64,000 nucleotides of DNA from Velthaea sp965214335 (GCA_965214335.1 CBDCBO010000005.1:558001-622000), one strand, 5' to 3'. Shown: positions 1 to 8,077, counted from the stretch's first letter. Notes: a model not told the origin generated them from the letters alone. Translations and numbers: made by a program.

Positions 1-186
1 GGCTTGAGCAACAACTTCGACGCCCACGTCGACGGCATGGCCAGCGTCAGTGTCAGCGCGCCGCAGCATGTGAGTTCCGGTACATGGATCGTCATCGTGT
101 ACCACAGTGACGCGCAGGATCATGGAAACTCGCCGGGCGATTTTACCCACACCGCGCACCAGCAGCTCATCGTCAAAGTGCCCTAA
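1..186 (+). CDS. 3' end of a hypothetical protein, cut by the window edge
   Basis: The reading frame is open from base 1 and stops at TAA 184-186, so only the last 61 residues are visible. The TTG at base 4 could be a start, but there is no room to see a ribosome binding site and the frame is open to its left. The tail is rich in Ser, Val and His and reads like beta-strands of an extracellular or periplasmic domain. I do not recognise a family. Frame openness is clear; function is unknown. Confidence 0.5.
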   Translation, partial: GLSNNFDAHVDGMASVSVSAPQHVSSGTWIVIVYHSDAQDHGNSPGDFTHTAHQQLIVKVP

Positions 187-273
187 GGACCGCTTCGCCG
201 GCCGTCGCCTGAGGCCGGCGCGACGGCTCCGCGGCCGCGGAACGCATCGCGTAGCGCAGGCGTCCGTCTACTG

Positions 274-1824
274 ATGGTCATACCGGCCCGGCCGACCGGC
301 CTCGTCACCGTCTGGATCACGGCGGATCAATGCACGCCGCGCAACTCCGCCTTAGCGGGGCTCGAACCGTCAGCGGCGGTCGTACTGATGATCGAGTCGC
401 TTGCGCGCGCGCGCGGGCTGGCGTATCACCGGCGCAAGCTCGTTCTCGACTTTAGCGTCATGCGTCACTACGCCGCCGACCTGCGCGCCGCGGGCTGGAC
501 GGTCGATTATTACGCCGAGCACGACGACTTCGATTCGGCTCTCGCGCGGCACGGCGCGGCATTCCGGCCGGCACGGCTGCGCATGATGCAGCAATCCGAG
601 TGGGGCGTGAGTGAAGAGTTGTGTGCCGTCGCGGCGCGCGCCGGATTGGCCGTCGACGTAACGCCGCACGCGAACTTCGTTTCCGAGGCCGCTGATTTCG
701 ATACGCACGTTAAGAGTGAATCCGCGCGGGTAACGATGGACATTTTCTATCGCGGCATGCGGCGCAAAACCGGGCTGCTCATGGACGGCACGCAGCCGGC
801 CGGCGGCGCGTGGAACTTCGACGCCGCTAACCGCGAGCGTCCGGCACCGGGGTTGCGTTTCGCAGCGGTGCGGCGCTTCGAACCTGACGCCGTGACGCGT
901 GACGTGATCGCCATGGTCGAGCGGCGCTTCGCCGATCATCCCGGCACGGTCGGTGATTTCGCTCTCGCGGTGACGCGCCGCGACGCGTTGGCGGCCTTGG
1001 AGCACTTCTGCACGCACCGGCTCGACACGTTTGGGCCATGGCAGGACGCGATGATTGCCGGCGAACGGGCGATGTCGCATTCGCTGCTGTCAGCCTATAT
1101 CAACACCGGCTTGTTGCACCCGCTCGAAGTGTGCGAGCGCGCGGAACTCGCGTACCGCAGCGGCGCGGCGCGTCTGCAATCGGTCGAAGGCTTCGTGCGC
1201 CAAGTCATCGGCTGGCGCGAGTATGTGTGGCGCGTGTACTGGAAAATGATGCCGGCATATCGCGAACGGAACGCGTTGGGCGCCGACTTGCCGTTACCGG
1301 CCTTTTACTGGACGGGTGAAACCGACATGTTCTGCTTGCGCGAAGCGCTCGCGCACGTGCGCGAAACGGCGTACGCGCATCACATCATCCGATTGATGAT
1401 CTTGGGTAATTTCGCTTTGATCGCGGGTTTCGATCCGATCGAAACCAACGATTGGTTTTGGGCGATGTTCATCGACGGCTACGATTGGGTGATGGTGCCC
1501 AATGTCATCGGAATGTCATTGCATGCCGATGGCGGCTACGTGGGTACCAAGCCGTACTGCGCGTCGGCCAATTACATCAATAAAATGTCCGACTACTGCC
1601 GGCATTGCCGGTACGACCGGCGCGCGCTCGAGACCGACGATGCGTGCCCGTTCAACGCGCTATATTGGGACTTCTTGGCGCGTAATGAGGCGCGCTTCGC
1701 GCGCAACACGCGCATGGGCGTCGTCATGCGGAATTGGCAGAGCCGGCCCGCCGCCTGGCGCAACGCCGTTCGCGCCAAAGCCGCGCGAACGCGTGACACC
1801 CTGCGGCGAGGCGAGCCGATCTAA
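274..1824 (+). CDS. FeS-type cryptochrome/(6-4) photolyase (PhrB-like, FeS-BCP family)
   Basis: Predicted light-dependent DNA repair flavoprotein of the iron-sulfur bacterial cryptochrome/photolyase family. The protein is 516 residues, the usual length. Four cysteines fit the cubane ligands: Cys354 (in DMFC), Cys442 and Cys445 (YCRHC) and Cys458 (DDAC). Each is offset by exactly +4 from the ligands I remember for Agrobacterium PhrB (350, 438, 441, 454). The QSEWGVSEE stretch in the N-terminal half and the IETNDWFWAMFIDGYDWVMVPN region in the FAD-binding half are also typical. The ATG at 274 is the first good start. It stands alone; the next gene converges from the other strand 6 bp away. It probably protects a light-exposed cell from UV damage. 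Whether it repairs (6-4) products or acts as a cryptochrome cannot be told from sequence. Confidence 0.93.
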   Translation: MVIPARPTGLVTVWITADQCTPRNSALAGLEPSAAVVLMIESLARARGLAYHRRKLVLDFSVMRHYAADLRAAGWTVDYYAEHDDFDSALARHGAAFRPARLRMMQQSEWGVSEELCAVAARAGLAVDVTPHANFVSEAADFDTHVKSESARVTMDIFYRGMRRKTGLLMDGTQPAGGAWNFDAANRERPAPGLRFAAVRRFEPDAVTRDVIAMVERRFADHPGTVGDFALAVTRRDALAALEHFCTHRLDTFGPWQDAMIAGERAMSHSLLSAYINTGLLHPLEVCERAELAYRSGAARLQSVEGFVRQVIGWREYVWRVYWKMMPAYRERNALGADLPLPAFYWTGETDMFCLREALAHVRETAYAHHIIRLMILGNFALIAGFDPIETNDWFWAMFIDGYDWVMVPNVIGMSLHADGGYVGTKPYCASANYINKMSDYCRHCRYDRRALETDDACPFNALYWDFLARNEARFARNTRMGVVMRNWQSRPAAWRNAVRAKAARTRDTLRRGEPI

Positions 1825-1830
1825 CTCGCG

Positions 1831-2700
1831 TTACGCGGTAACGCTCGGCGCGGCGACGGGCCGCGGCGCCGGCACGGCGGGCCGGTACGTGCTGAAATTC
1901 CAAACGTATCCCTCGGGGTCGCGCGCGACATAGCCCCGGGCGCCGTAGGGCGTGCCGGCCGGCGGGGCCAGAATCTCGGCACCCGCGGCGAGCGCCACCG
2001 CATAGTGCCGGTCGGGATCGGCCACCCAGACATTGAGGCTTTGGGTATAGACACCGCCGATCTGACCGGGTGTCGCCAGCCCGAAGGCGTCGTCACGGGC
2101 GCTGCCCAGCATGAACAAACCTTCGCCGATCGTCAGCTGCGCGTGGGCGACGCTGTTGTCCGGCCCCGGCACGACGAGGTTCGGCTCGGCGCCGAACGCC
2201 CGGCCCAGCCAAGCGATGGCCGCGGTAGCATCGACGTAGCGCATGCCGGCGAACAGCTCGGGCTCCGGCAGCTCACGACCCGGTGTTTGCGGAGCGGCGA
2301 GCGGCCGATACGTTCCGAAGCTCCAGAGAAAGCCTTCCGGATCGCGCGCAGAAAAGTCACGCGAGCCGTAATCCGTCGCCGCCAGCTCGCTCACGATCGC
2401 ACAACCGGCAGCCTGAGCGCGAGCGTACAATGTGTCGATGTCGGACGTCGCGACATACGGTGAACCGGTGTTCGCGCCGCCGATGTCGTTTGGAGTCCGG
2501 TAGGCCCAGCGCGGGTCGGCCGGCAGGGTTGCCAGCATGATGCAGCCGTGCCCCGACCAGAGTTCAGCATGTGCGATGTCGTCGCCGTCACCCGGTACGA
2601 TGAGTGCGATCGAGAACCCGAAGGCACGTTCGAGGAAGCGTGTCGCGCTGTGGGCATCGCGATAGCAGCGCTGCGGGATGATTGCCGGAAGCGGTATCAC
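1831..2700 (-). CDS. VOC (glyoxalase/bleomycin resistance) superfamily protein, two domains
   Basis: The 289-residue protein holds two tandem vicinal-oxygen-chelate modules (roughly residues 8-130 and 150-275). Each ends in the typical ARDPEG-(F/Y)-(L/V)-W-(S/N)-F stretch, and each has a YVDA/YRDAHSA-type opening where cupin-like betaalphabetabetabeta folds begin. Proteins of this build are PhnB-like or dioxygenase/resistance proteins; the substrate cannot be predicted. It is convergent with the photolyase gene and has its own upstream region (2701-2832). Confidence 0.8.
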   Translation of the reverse strand: MIPLPAIIPQRCYRDAHSATRFLERAFGFSIALIVPGDGDDIAHAELWSGHGCIMLATLPADPRWAYRTPNDIGGANTGSPYVATSDIDTLYARAQAAGCAIVSELAATDYGSRDFSARDPEGFLWSFGTYRPLAAPQTPGRELPEPELFAGMRYVDATAAIAWLGRAFGAEPNLVVPGPDNSVAHAQLTIGEGLFMLGSARDDAFGLATPGQIGGVYTQSLNVWVADPDRHYAVALAAGAEILAPPAGTPYGARGYVARDPEGYVWNFSTYRPAVPAPRPVAAPSVTA

Positions 2701-2832
2701 GTAAAGCTCCTTGCAGAGCGGGTGGCTGGTCTACGATACCATAACGGTCGGCAGCGCCTCAAGCGTCGATACGGAACAATTCGCCGCCATCGAGCTGAAG
2801 TGGTCGCTTGAAAATGGGTAGACACGAGAAGT

Positions 2833-3207
2833 ATGACAAATAATAATTTCGGGTCGCGGCTCGTTCGCCTGATGGCCGCCGTTGCCGTCATCGGCGGCGT
2901 CGCCACGCCATCCGATGCAAAGGTAAGAGCGGGCCACCAGATCTTCGAGGGCCTCGTCGCGCACGTTTCAGCCAATAATATTAAAGTAACGGATCCGAAA
3001 ACCAAGCAGACGATCAGCTTCGTTCTCGTCCCGCACTTCAATAAATTCTTCAAGGGCGATGGCGTGACGACGGTTCAAGAGAAGTCGCTCGTCGCGGGCC
3101 AATATGTCAAAGTGTACTTCGACCAGAAAGCCCTCGGGTTGCGTCACGCCGATCGCATCTTGGTGCTCAATAACGCCAACATGGCGATGAAGAAGCTCAA
3201 GAGCTAA
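2833..3207 (+). CDS. Small exported protein, possible OB-fold (DUF5666-like)
   Basis: 124 residues. Residues 1-29 form a signal peptide: basic N-region, hydrophobic LMAAVAVIGGVA core, and cleavage likely after SDA. The mature part alternates short beta-strands (FEGLVAHVSANNIKVTD, SFVLVPHF, YVKVYFD, ADRILVL), like the small periplasmic OB-fold domains grouped under DUF5666. No catalytic residues are visible. The ATG at 2833 gives a complete signal peptide. Monocistronic, ending at the hairpin shared with bchL. The family assignment is tentative; export is fairly secure. Confidence 0.65.
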   Translation: MTNNNFGSRLVRLMAAVAVIGGVATPSDAKVRAGHQIFEGLVAHVSANNIKVTDPKTKQTISFVLVPHFNKFFKGDGVTTVQEKSLVAGQYVKVYFDQKALGLRHADRILVLNNANMAMKKLKS

Positions 3208-3211
3208 GCTG

Positions 3212-3243
3212 ACGCCGAAAGGCTACGGGCCTTTAGCCGGCGT
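3212..3243. terminator. Hairpin between convergent genes, likely bidirectional terminator
   Basis: ACGCCG-AAAGGC at 3212-3223 pairs with GCCTTT-(AGC)-CGGCGT at 3229-3243 around a 5-base loop, with a 3-base bulge on the right arm. It lies 4 bp after the stop of the exported protein and 15 bp after the stop of bchL on the other strand. No long T-run follows, so the mechanism is uncertain. Confidence 0.55.
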
Positions 3244-3258
3244 GAAACCCGGCGGCGT

Positions 3259-4095
3259 TCAAACCGCCATCGCGGGAGCCGGAATGTCCGCAGCGCGGAC
3301 GTAATCGGCCCCGAGTTGCGAAAACAGTTCGCGCTCCGGAATCGGCGTCGGAACGACGAGTGGAATGCCGACGAGAAGGCGCTCGGCGAGGTCGACCCAC
3401 GGTTTGCCGATGAAGCCGGTAGGATCTTGCTCGAAGACCGTTTGGGCGGTCAGCCGGCTCTTCCGGACTCCGTCGTTCTCCGGGATGACGGTCAGACAAA
3501 CCGATCCGATCCGGTTCGCGTAGGGACCAACAAGCTCCGTATTGCTGGCGCGATTCGCCACCAAGCCGGCGAGCATCCCGCCACCGGTCTTCTGCTTGAT
3601 ACCGATCGCGGTGGCGATCCGATTCGCGGCGAAGATCGAATCAAAATCGTTGGTCGCGACGATGATGACTTGCTCGGAATGCTGCAGCGGAGCCGAAAAC
3701 CCGCCGCACACGACGTCGCCCAGCACGTCGAAGATCATGACTTCGTAGTCTTTGTAGACGCCGAATTTCTCAAGGAGCTTGACCGTTTCGCCGACGACGT
3801 ATCCGCCGCAACCCGCACCGGCGGGGGGGCCGCCCGCTTCGACGCAGTCAACGCCGTATTTGCCTTTGAAGATGATCTCATCGCGCTCGATCTCATCGGT
3901 CTTAAACTTGTACGACGAGAGAACTTCAACGACGGTTGGGATCAAGTTTCCGGTCAGCGTGAATGTCGAGTCGTGCTTGGGATCGCAACCGACTTGGATG
4001 GTTTTCTTGCCAAGGCGTCCGAACGCGGCTGAGAGGTTCGACGAAAACGTACTCTTGCCGATTCCGCCCTTGCCATAGACCGCGATCTTGAGCAT
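3259..4095 (-). CDS. bchL: Light-independent protochlorophyllide reductase ATP-binding subunit BchL
   Basis: BchL is the NifH-like, ATP-driven electron donor of dark-operative protochlorophyllide oxidoreductase (with BchN-BchB) in bacteriochlorophyll synthesis. The 278 residues begin with a P-loop (GKGGIGKST, 8-16). The inter-subunit [4Fe-4S] ligands are Cys96 (GAGCGGYVVG) and Cys130 (DVVCGGF). CDPKHDSTFTL, ECGGPP-like VEAGGPPAG and TANDFDSIF-like TNDFDSIF stretches match BchL rather than BchX or NifH. bchN and bchB are not in this window. The gene stands alone and diverges from the micro-protein/kinase operon at 4244, with a palindrome in between. The ATG at 4095 is the natural start. DPOR is oxygen-sensitive while AcsF needs oxygen, as in aerobic anoxygenic phototrophs. 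Confidence 0.97.
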   Translation of the reverse strand: MLKIAVYGKGGIGKSTFSSNLSAAFGRLGKKTIQVGCDPKHDSTFTLTGNLIPTVVEVLSSYKFKTDEIERDEIIFKGKYGVDCVEAGGPPAGAGCGGYVVGETVKLLEKFGVYKDYEVMIFDVLGDVVCGGFSAPLQHSEQVIIVATNDFDSIFAANRIATAIGIKQKTGGGMLAGLVANRASNTELVGPYANRIGSVCLTVIPENDGVRKSRLTAQTVFEQDPTGFIGKPWVDLAERLLVGIPLVVPTPIPERELFSQLGADYVRAADIPAPAMAV

Positions 4096-4177
4096 GATAC
4101 CCCCGGATATACCGACGTGCCGGCAGCGAGGTGCTGCGGCTCTCCCCTAGACGCTACTCCGGCTGACCGGCGTGAAC

Positions 4178-4193
4178 GGTGATAACCATCACC
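4178..4193. promoter_or_regulatory. GGTGA-N6-TCACC palindrome upstream of bchL (putative Crp/Fnr-type operator)
   Basis: GGTGATAACCATCACC is a perfect dyad in its half-sites, 83 bp upstream of the bchL start and 50 bp upstream of the divergent gene at 4244. The half-sites GTGA...TCAC with six bases between are those of CRP-family operators. It extends to an 18-bp stem CGGTGAT/ATCACCG (4177-4194). The same motif precedes bchH and bchM. The factor is unknown. Confidence 0.6.
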
Positions 4194-4243
4194 GGCGTTG
4201 AACAGCCACAGCAACTCCTATTCGTTTGCAGAGAAAGAGGCGT

Positions 4244-4384
4244 ATGACCGACCAATCCTCGTACGTTCCGGTTTTAGCGATTCTCGTCGTGATGCTCGTG
4301 GGCTCGATCGGCGCGTTCTTTATCATGCCGCCGTTGCTCGACAAGATCGACCGCGTCGGGAAGGTTGGGATCTTCGGCTTCTGA
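4244..4384 (+). CDS. 46-residue single-pass membrane micro-protein
   Basis: A short frame beginning ATG at 4244 and ending TGA at 4382-4384. It is preceded by AAAGAGG four bases before the start, one of the better ribosome binding sites in the window. It encodes a polar N-terminus (MTDQSSYVP), one strongly hydrophobic helix (about residues 9-30, LAILVVMLVGSIGAFFIMPP) and a short charged C-terminus (DKIDRVGKVGIFGF). Its stop overlaps the presumed CTG start of the kinase-like gene, so the two are probably translationally coupled. It could be a membrane anchor or partner for that enzyme; no family is recognised. Confidence 0.6.
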   Translation: MTDQSSYVPVLAILVVMLVGSIGAFFIMPPLLDKIDRVGKVGIFGF

Positions 4385-5004
4385 TCGTAACGATCTCGCG
4401 TGAGTACGGCGCCGCCGGCCGGGCCGTCGCCCGGACGCTCGCCGAACTGCTCGCCTACACGCTGCTGGACGAGGAATTGCCGCGCGCGATCGGGGCGCGG
4501 CTGGGCCTGACCGCCGAAGCGGTCGAAACGCTGGAGAACCGCAGTCCGGGCTTCGGCGAACGGCTTCTGGCCGGATTGGCTCAAGCCGCTCCGGACGTCG
4601 CCGCGCCGACGGCGGTTGCGGGCGACGATTTGCTCGAAGCGTATCGGCGCGAGGTGCGGCGGCTCATGCTCGACGCCGCGGCGGCCGGCAACGTCGTCAT
4701 TCTGGGGCGCTATGGGAATGCGGTTTTGCAGGGTCGCCTCGACCTCATGCGCGTGTTTCTGTACGCGCCGCTCGCGTGGCGCATCGCAAACGTGCAAGCG
4801 TCGCTCGACTGCACGGCCGAAGCCGCGCGCAGCGAGATCGCACGCATCGACGCGGCCGGCCGGCGGCTGGGACACGAGTTGTATCGGACGTCGTGGGGCG
4901 ACCTGCGGCAGTACGATCTGACGCTGGATTGTTCGCGCTGCGGCGTCGCGGCTAGTGCCGAGATCATCGCGGTCGCGGTGCGCGCCGGCGAGTCCGGCCG
5001 ATGA
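4381..5004 (+). CDS. Cytidylate kinase-like P-loop family protein
   Basis: About 207 residues. It opens LIVTISREYGAAGRAVAR, the form of the Cytidylate_kin2-like family (compare VITISREYGSGG), with a LDEEL stretch after it and an NVVILGRYGNAVL segment near residue 105. The in-frame region upstream of 4381 has no ATG or GTG, and the only NTG start of the longer frame (TTG 4198) would add 61 non-conserved residues that overlap the micro-protein in another frame. I therefore infer a CTG start at 4381 in the overlap CTGA, coupled to the preceding stop. The downstream MFS gene overlaps by 4 bp (ATGA). Substrate unknown. The start is uncertain; a -1 frameshift from the micro-protein or a sequencing error are alternatives. 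Confidence 0.7.
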   Translation: MIVTISREYGAAGRAVARTLAELLAYTLLDEELPRAIGARLGLTAEAVETLENRSPGFGERLLAGLAQAAPDVAAPTAVAGDDLLEAYRREVRRLMLDAAAAGNVVILGRYGNAVLQGRLDLMRVFLYAPLAWRIANVQASLDCTAEAARSEIARIDAAGRRLGHELYRTSWGDLRQYDLTLDCSRCGVAASAEIIAVAVRAGESGR

Positions 5005-6260
5005 AGGCGCCGCCGCTGACGGCGGCCGAGACGCGCATCGCCGACCGCCGCCCCGGGCTGTTCGGGGCGCTCCGGTTTCGCGATTTTCGGCTGCTGTGGG
5101 GCGGCCTGCTCGTGAGCAATCTGGGCACGTGGATGCAATTTACCGCACTCGGCTACGAGGTGGTACATCTCGCGCCGACCGCGCACCTGAGTGCGCTCTA
5201 CGTCGGCCTGGTCGGCGCGGCGCGCGCGGTACCGGTGCTGCTCTTTTCACCGTTCGCCGGGGTCGTCGCCGACCGGTTTCCGCGCCGTCGCGTTCTGCTC
5301 GCGACGAATCTCGTAAATTGCGTGCTGTCGCTCGCGCTGGCATTGGTCATCGCGAGCGGGCGTGACACCATCGCGCTGCTGATGCTGCTGAGCGCGCTCT
5401 TGGCCGCGACCCAATCCTTTGACGTTCCGGCGCGTCAGAGTTGGGTGCCGATTCTGGTGCCGCGTGAGTACGTGAGCAATGCGATCGGGCTCAATAGCCT
5501 AGCGTTCAACACGCCGTCGGTCGTTGGACCGCCGCTGGCCGGACTGCTGATCGCCGGCGTGGGCGTGGCGCCCTGCATGTTCGCCAACGCCGTATTGACA
5601 TTGGCGGTCGTCGTTGCGCTATCGTTCATGCGGCCGGTACCGGCAAGCTCGGTGCGCCGAGATAGTGTCTGGTCGTCGATTCGAGCCGGAATCTCGTTCT
5701 TAGCGCTGCACCCGGTGTTGCGCTGGGTGGTGCTGTTACTTGTCGTCGTCTCGTTGCTGGTGCGCCCATATACCTTCTTGCTGCCGGCCTACGCCGTGCA
5801 CGTGCTCGGCACGGACGCGCGCGGGCTGGGAGCGCTCATGGCTGCCGCCGGCGCCGGCGCGATGGGCGGAGCCATTCTGACCGCGGCTTTCGTGCCCCAG
5901 CGCCGATCGTTGCTGTGGGCGGCTTCGGCGCTCGGACTTGCGGTCGGCACGATCGGCCTCGGATACAGCAGTTCGATGCCGCTCGCATTGGGCGTGCTCG
6001 TTCTCATGGGCTTGGGCACCATGACGTTTCTGGGCTCGACCAATATTCTGCTGCAAACGCTGGCGCCGGACGACATGCGCGGGCGCGTCATTTCCGTTTA
6101 CTCGATGATCATCGGCGGCTTGGTGCCGGGCGGAACGCTGCTGCTCGGGTCGGTTGCATCGTTCCTCGATTTGCGTGAAGCTCTGATTCTCGGCGGCACC
6201 CTCGCAGCGCTGTGCGCGCTCTGGATCTACGCTGCGCACCCCCGGTTACGGGCGGTGTAA
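5001..6260 (+). CDS. MFS transporter (MFS_3/EntS-like exporter)
   Basis: 419 residues with about 12 hydrophobic segments. The N-terminal FGALRFRDFRLLWGGLLVSNLGTWMQ signature marks the EntS-like exporter branch. VVADRFPRRRVLLATN is the A-loop between helices 2 and 3, and a QRRSLLW loop marks the second half. ATG at 5001 overlaps the stop of the kinase-like gene, so the two are cotranscribed. Its cargo is unknown; members export siderophores, drugs or metabolites. It lies in the operon that shares its upstream region with bchL. Confidence 0.88.
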   Translation: MKAPPLTAAETRIADRRPGLFGALRFRDFRLLWGGLLVSNLGTWMQFTALGYEVVHLAPTAHLSALYVGLVGAARAVPVLLFSPFAGVVADRFPRRRVLLATNLVNCVLSLALALVIASGRDTIALLMLLSALLAATQSFDVPARQSWVPILVPREYVSNAIGLNSLAFNTPSVVGPPLAGLLIAGVGVAPCMFANAVLTLAVVVALSFMRPVPASSVRRDSVWSSIRAGISFLALHPVLRWVVLLLVVVSLLVRPYTFLLPAYAVHVLGTDARGLGALMAAAGAGAMGGAILTAAFVPQRRSLLWAASALGLAVGTIGLGYSSSMPLALGVLVLMGLGTMTFLGSTNILLQTLAPDDMRGRVISVYSMIIGGLVPGGTLLLGSVASFLDLREALILGGTLAALCALWIYAAHPRLRAV

Positions 6261-6280
6261 CGCTGCACGCGAAATGCGCG

Positions 6281-7855
6281 CTAGCGCACGAGTTCAGCCG
6301 GTTCCGCGACGCCATGCCGGCGCGGAGCGCGCAGCACGGCTCGCGCGTGACTGCCGCCGGCGCGCCGTGGTTTAATGTGGAAATCTTCGGCCAGCGCGTT
6401 GATGATGAACAAACCGCGTCCGCGTTCGGACATCAGATCGTCAGGCAGTTCGGGCAGAAATTGAAAACCGCCGCCTTCGTCGAGAACGTGCAGTACCATC
6501 GTGTCGCCGCGCCAGGCGATCCGGACCGTGACGCGGCCCGGCGCGTAACGGTAGACGTTGCTAATTAATTCGGAGAGCACCATGATGACGTTGAATACGT
6601 CGTCGCCCGATGCGCCGCGCGCGCTGACCTGCTCTGCGATCGCTGCTTGCACGTCGCTCACGCTTTCGCGGTCGGCGGTGTCGAACGACCAGGCCGCATC
6701 GAACGCATGCTGTGTGAACGACGGCAGCGCAATGGTCAAAATAGCGACGTCGTCGCGCGCGCCGTCGAAGAGGACCGCATCGAAGATGGTACGCGCCGGA
6801 TCGGTGCTCGTTTGGAGGTCGTGTTGCGCGAGCGCTCGGCGTAAACGCCGCTCGCCCTCGAAATAATCGTGCGTCGATTCCGTCAGTCCGTCGGTATAGA
6901 GAACCAGGAGCGTGTCCGCTTGCAAGTCCCAAGTCTCGCTTTGTTCCTCGCCCCGCCGGCGTAAGCCCAACGGCAGCGACGAGCCGGGCAACTCGGCGAC
7001 GGTGCCGTCGGTATGGCGGACGAGCGGTCGCGGGTGGCCGGCGTTCGCGTACTGCAGGACATCCTCGGCAAAGTCGATGATGCCGACGAATGCCGTCACG
7101 ATCGAATCGGCGAATTCGATCTCGAGCGAGCGGCTGGCGGCATCCAAGATGCGGGCCGGATCGATGTGAATCTGCGCCGCGATGCGAATCGCTTGCCGCA
7201 TGCGCGACATGATGATCGATGCCGCGAGGCCGCACCCGGTCACGTCGCCGATCGAAACGACCACCCGTCCATCCAAGAGCGCGAACGCGTCGTACCAATC
7301 GCCGCCGATCTCCAGGTCTCCGGCACCGGCACGATACATCGACGAAACGCGCAGGTTGTCGATGACTTTCGGAACGTCCGACAACGATGCGTTTTGAAAA
7401 CTGCTGGCAATGTACTTTTCATGTTCGTAACTGCGAACGACTGCGCTGAGTTCGTCGAGCGTGTTCGCTAATTCGCCGTTGAGCGCTTCGAGTTCGCTTG
7501 GCGAACGCAATGCCAACGCGCGCGGGATGAGCGGAACGAGCATGATCGCCGTACCGATCGACGCCGTCGCGGTGATCGCTTTGACCACGCCTTCGAGCCA
7601 ATAATCGGGATGCCAAATAACCCAAATGGATAAAACATGCGTCACCGCGCACGATACGATGAACAGCGCGAACATCGCAAAGACGTTCTTGAACGGTAAG
7701 TCGCTGCGTTTCCGCACAAACCAAGCCAGCGCTCCCGCGATACCGAAGTACGCGACGGCGATGAAGGCGTCGCTGGCCACATGGAGCGTCAGCACGTTCG
7801 ATTGCCACAAATAACAGGTACCGTGCGGCATGAACCCGTTGGGAATCGCGTCCAT
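6281..7855 (-). CDS. Ethylene-receptor-like sensor fused to SpoIIE phosphatase and HATPase domain
   Basis: 524 residues. Residues 10-115 contain three membrane helices that match the ethylene-binding domain of plant ETR1 and cyanobacterial relatives. Asp29 and Tyr36 stand in SDAFIAVAYFGI. Cys69 and His73 stand in SCAVTH, the position of the Cu(I) ligands Cys65/His69 (CGATH) of ETR1. A short coiled coil (about 115-150) leads to a PP2C-type SpoIIE domain (GGDWYDAF, IGDVTGCGLAAS, YTDGLTES, GARDDVAIL; about 165-375). The C-terminus is an RsbW-like HATPase (LSELISNVYRYA, LDEGGGF, RGRGLFII; about 390-500). Domain order predicts a membrane sensor switching an anti-sigma/anti-anti-sigma partner system; no partner gene is adjacent. 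The ligand could be ethylene, copper or another small molecule. Confidence 0.88.
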   Translation of the reverse strand: MDAIPNGFMPHGTCYLWQSNVLTLHVASDAFIAVAYFGIAGALAWFVRKRSDLPFKNVFAMFALFIVSCAVTHVLSIWVIWHPDYWLEGVVKAITATASIGTAIMLVPLIPRALALRSPSELEALNGELANTLDELSAVVRSYEHEKYIASSFQNASLSDVPKVIDNLRVSSMYRAGAGDLEIGGDWYDAFALLDGRVVVSIGDVTGCGLAASIIMSRMRQAIRIAAQIHIDPARILDAASRSLEIEFADSIVTAFVGIIDFAEDVLQYANAGHPRPLVRHTDGTVAELPGSSLPLGLRRRGEEQSETWDLQADTLLVLYTDGLTESTHDYFEGERRLRRALAQHDLQTSTDPARTIFDAVLFDGARDDVAILTIALPSFTQHAFDAAWSFDTADRESVSDVQAAIAEQVSARGASGDDVFNVIMVLSELISNVYRYAPGRVTVRIAWRGDTMVLHVLDEGGGFQFLPELPDDLMSERGRGLFIINALAEDFHIKPRRAGGSHARAVLRAPRRHGVAEPAELVR

Positions 7856-7955
7856 CCAGTGTCGAACCTCCGAGAGTACGCGTTCAGCCGTCTCTTCGGC
7901 CCGCCCGAGCCACCGTCAGGCTTCAGCCCGGCAACGCCGTTCGACATGTTGGAGC

Positions 7956-7969
7956 GTGACCACCCTCAC
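7956..7969. promoter_or_regulatory. GTGA-N6-TCAC dyad upstream of the ethylene-receptor-like gene
   Basis: GTGACCACCCTCAC lies about 100 bp upstream of the sensor-phosphatase start, in the 222-bp gap 7856-8077. It shares the inner half-sites of the bch palindromes but not the outer G/C pair (CGTGA/TCACC). One such 8-base match is near chance expectation in 64 kb, so it is weak alone. Confidence 0.2.
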
Positions 7970-8004
7970 CCTCCAAGCGTTCCGAGCTTTTGGTAAATCT
8001 TCGC

Positions 8005-8029
8005 ATTAGCGCCGGCCAAGAGCGCTAAT
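8005..8029 (-). terminator. Possible terminator hairpin after bchH
   Basis: ATTAGCGC (8005-8012) and GCGCTAAT (8022-8029) form a perfect 8-bp stem with a 9-base loop, starting 49 bp beyond the bchH stop. No clear U-tract follows on the minus strand. It may end the bchD-bchH transcript. Confidence 0.4.
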
Positions 8030-8077
8030 ACTGCTTAGCCCAAGGCGGGCGCTACTGCTGCTTCGTCCACAACTCGC

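Noticed and set aside
370..1080. A 236-residue minus-strand frame opposite the photolyase gene
   Set aside because: Shadow of the photolyase frame, which has four cluster cysteines and other family motifs.
4198..5004. TTG 4198 as the start of the cytidylate-kinase-like gene
   Set aside because: It would add 61 residues that overlap the micro-protein in another frame and look like shifted sequence; similarity begins at LIVTISREYG.
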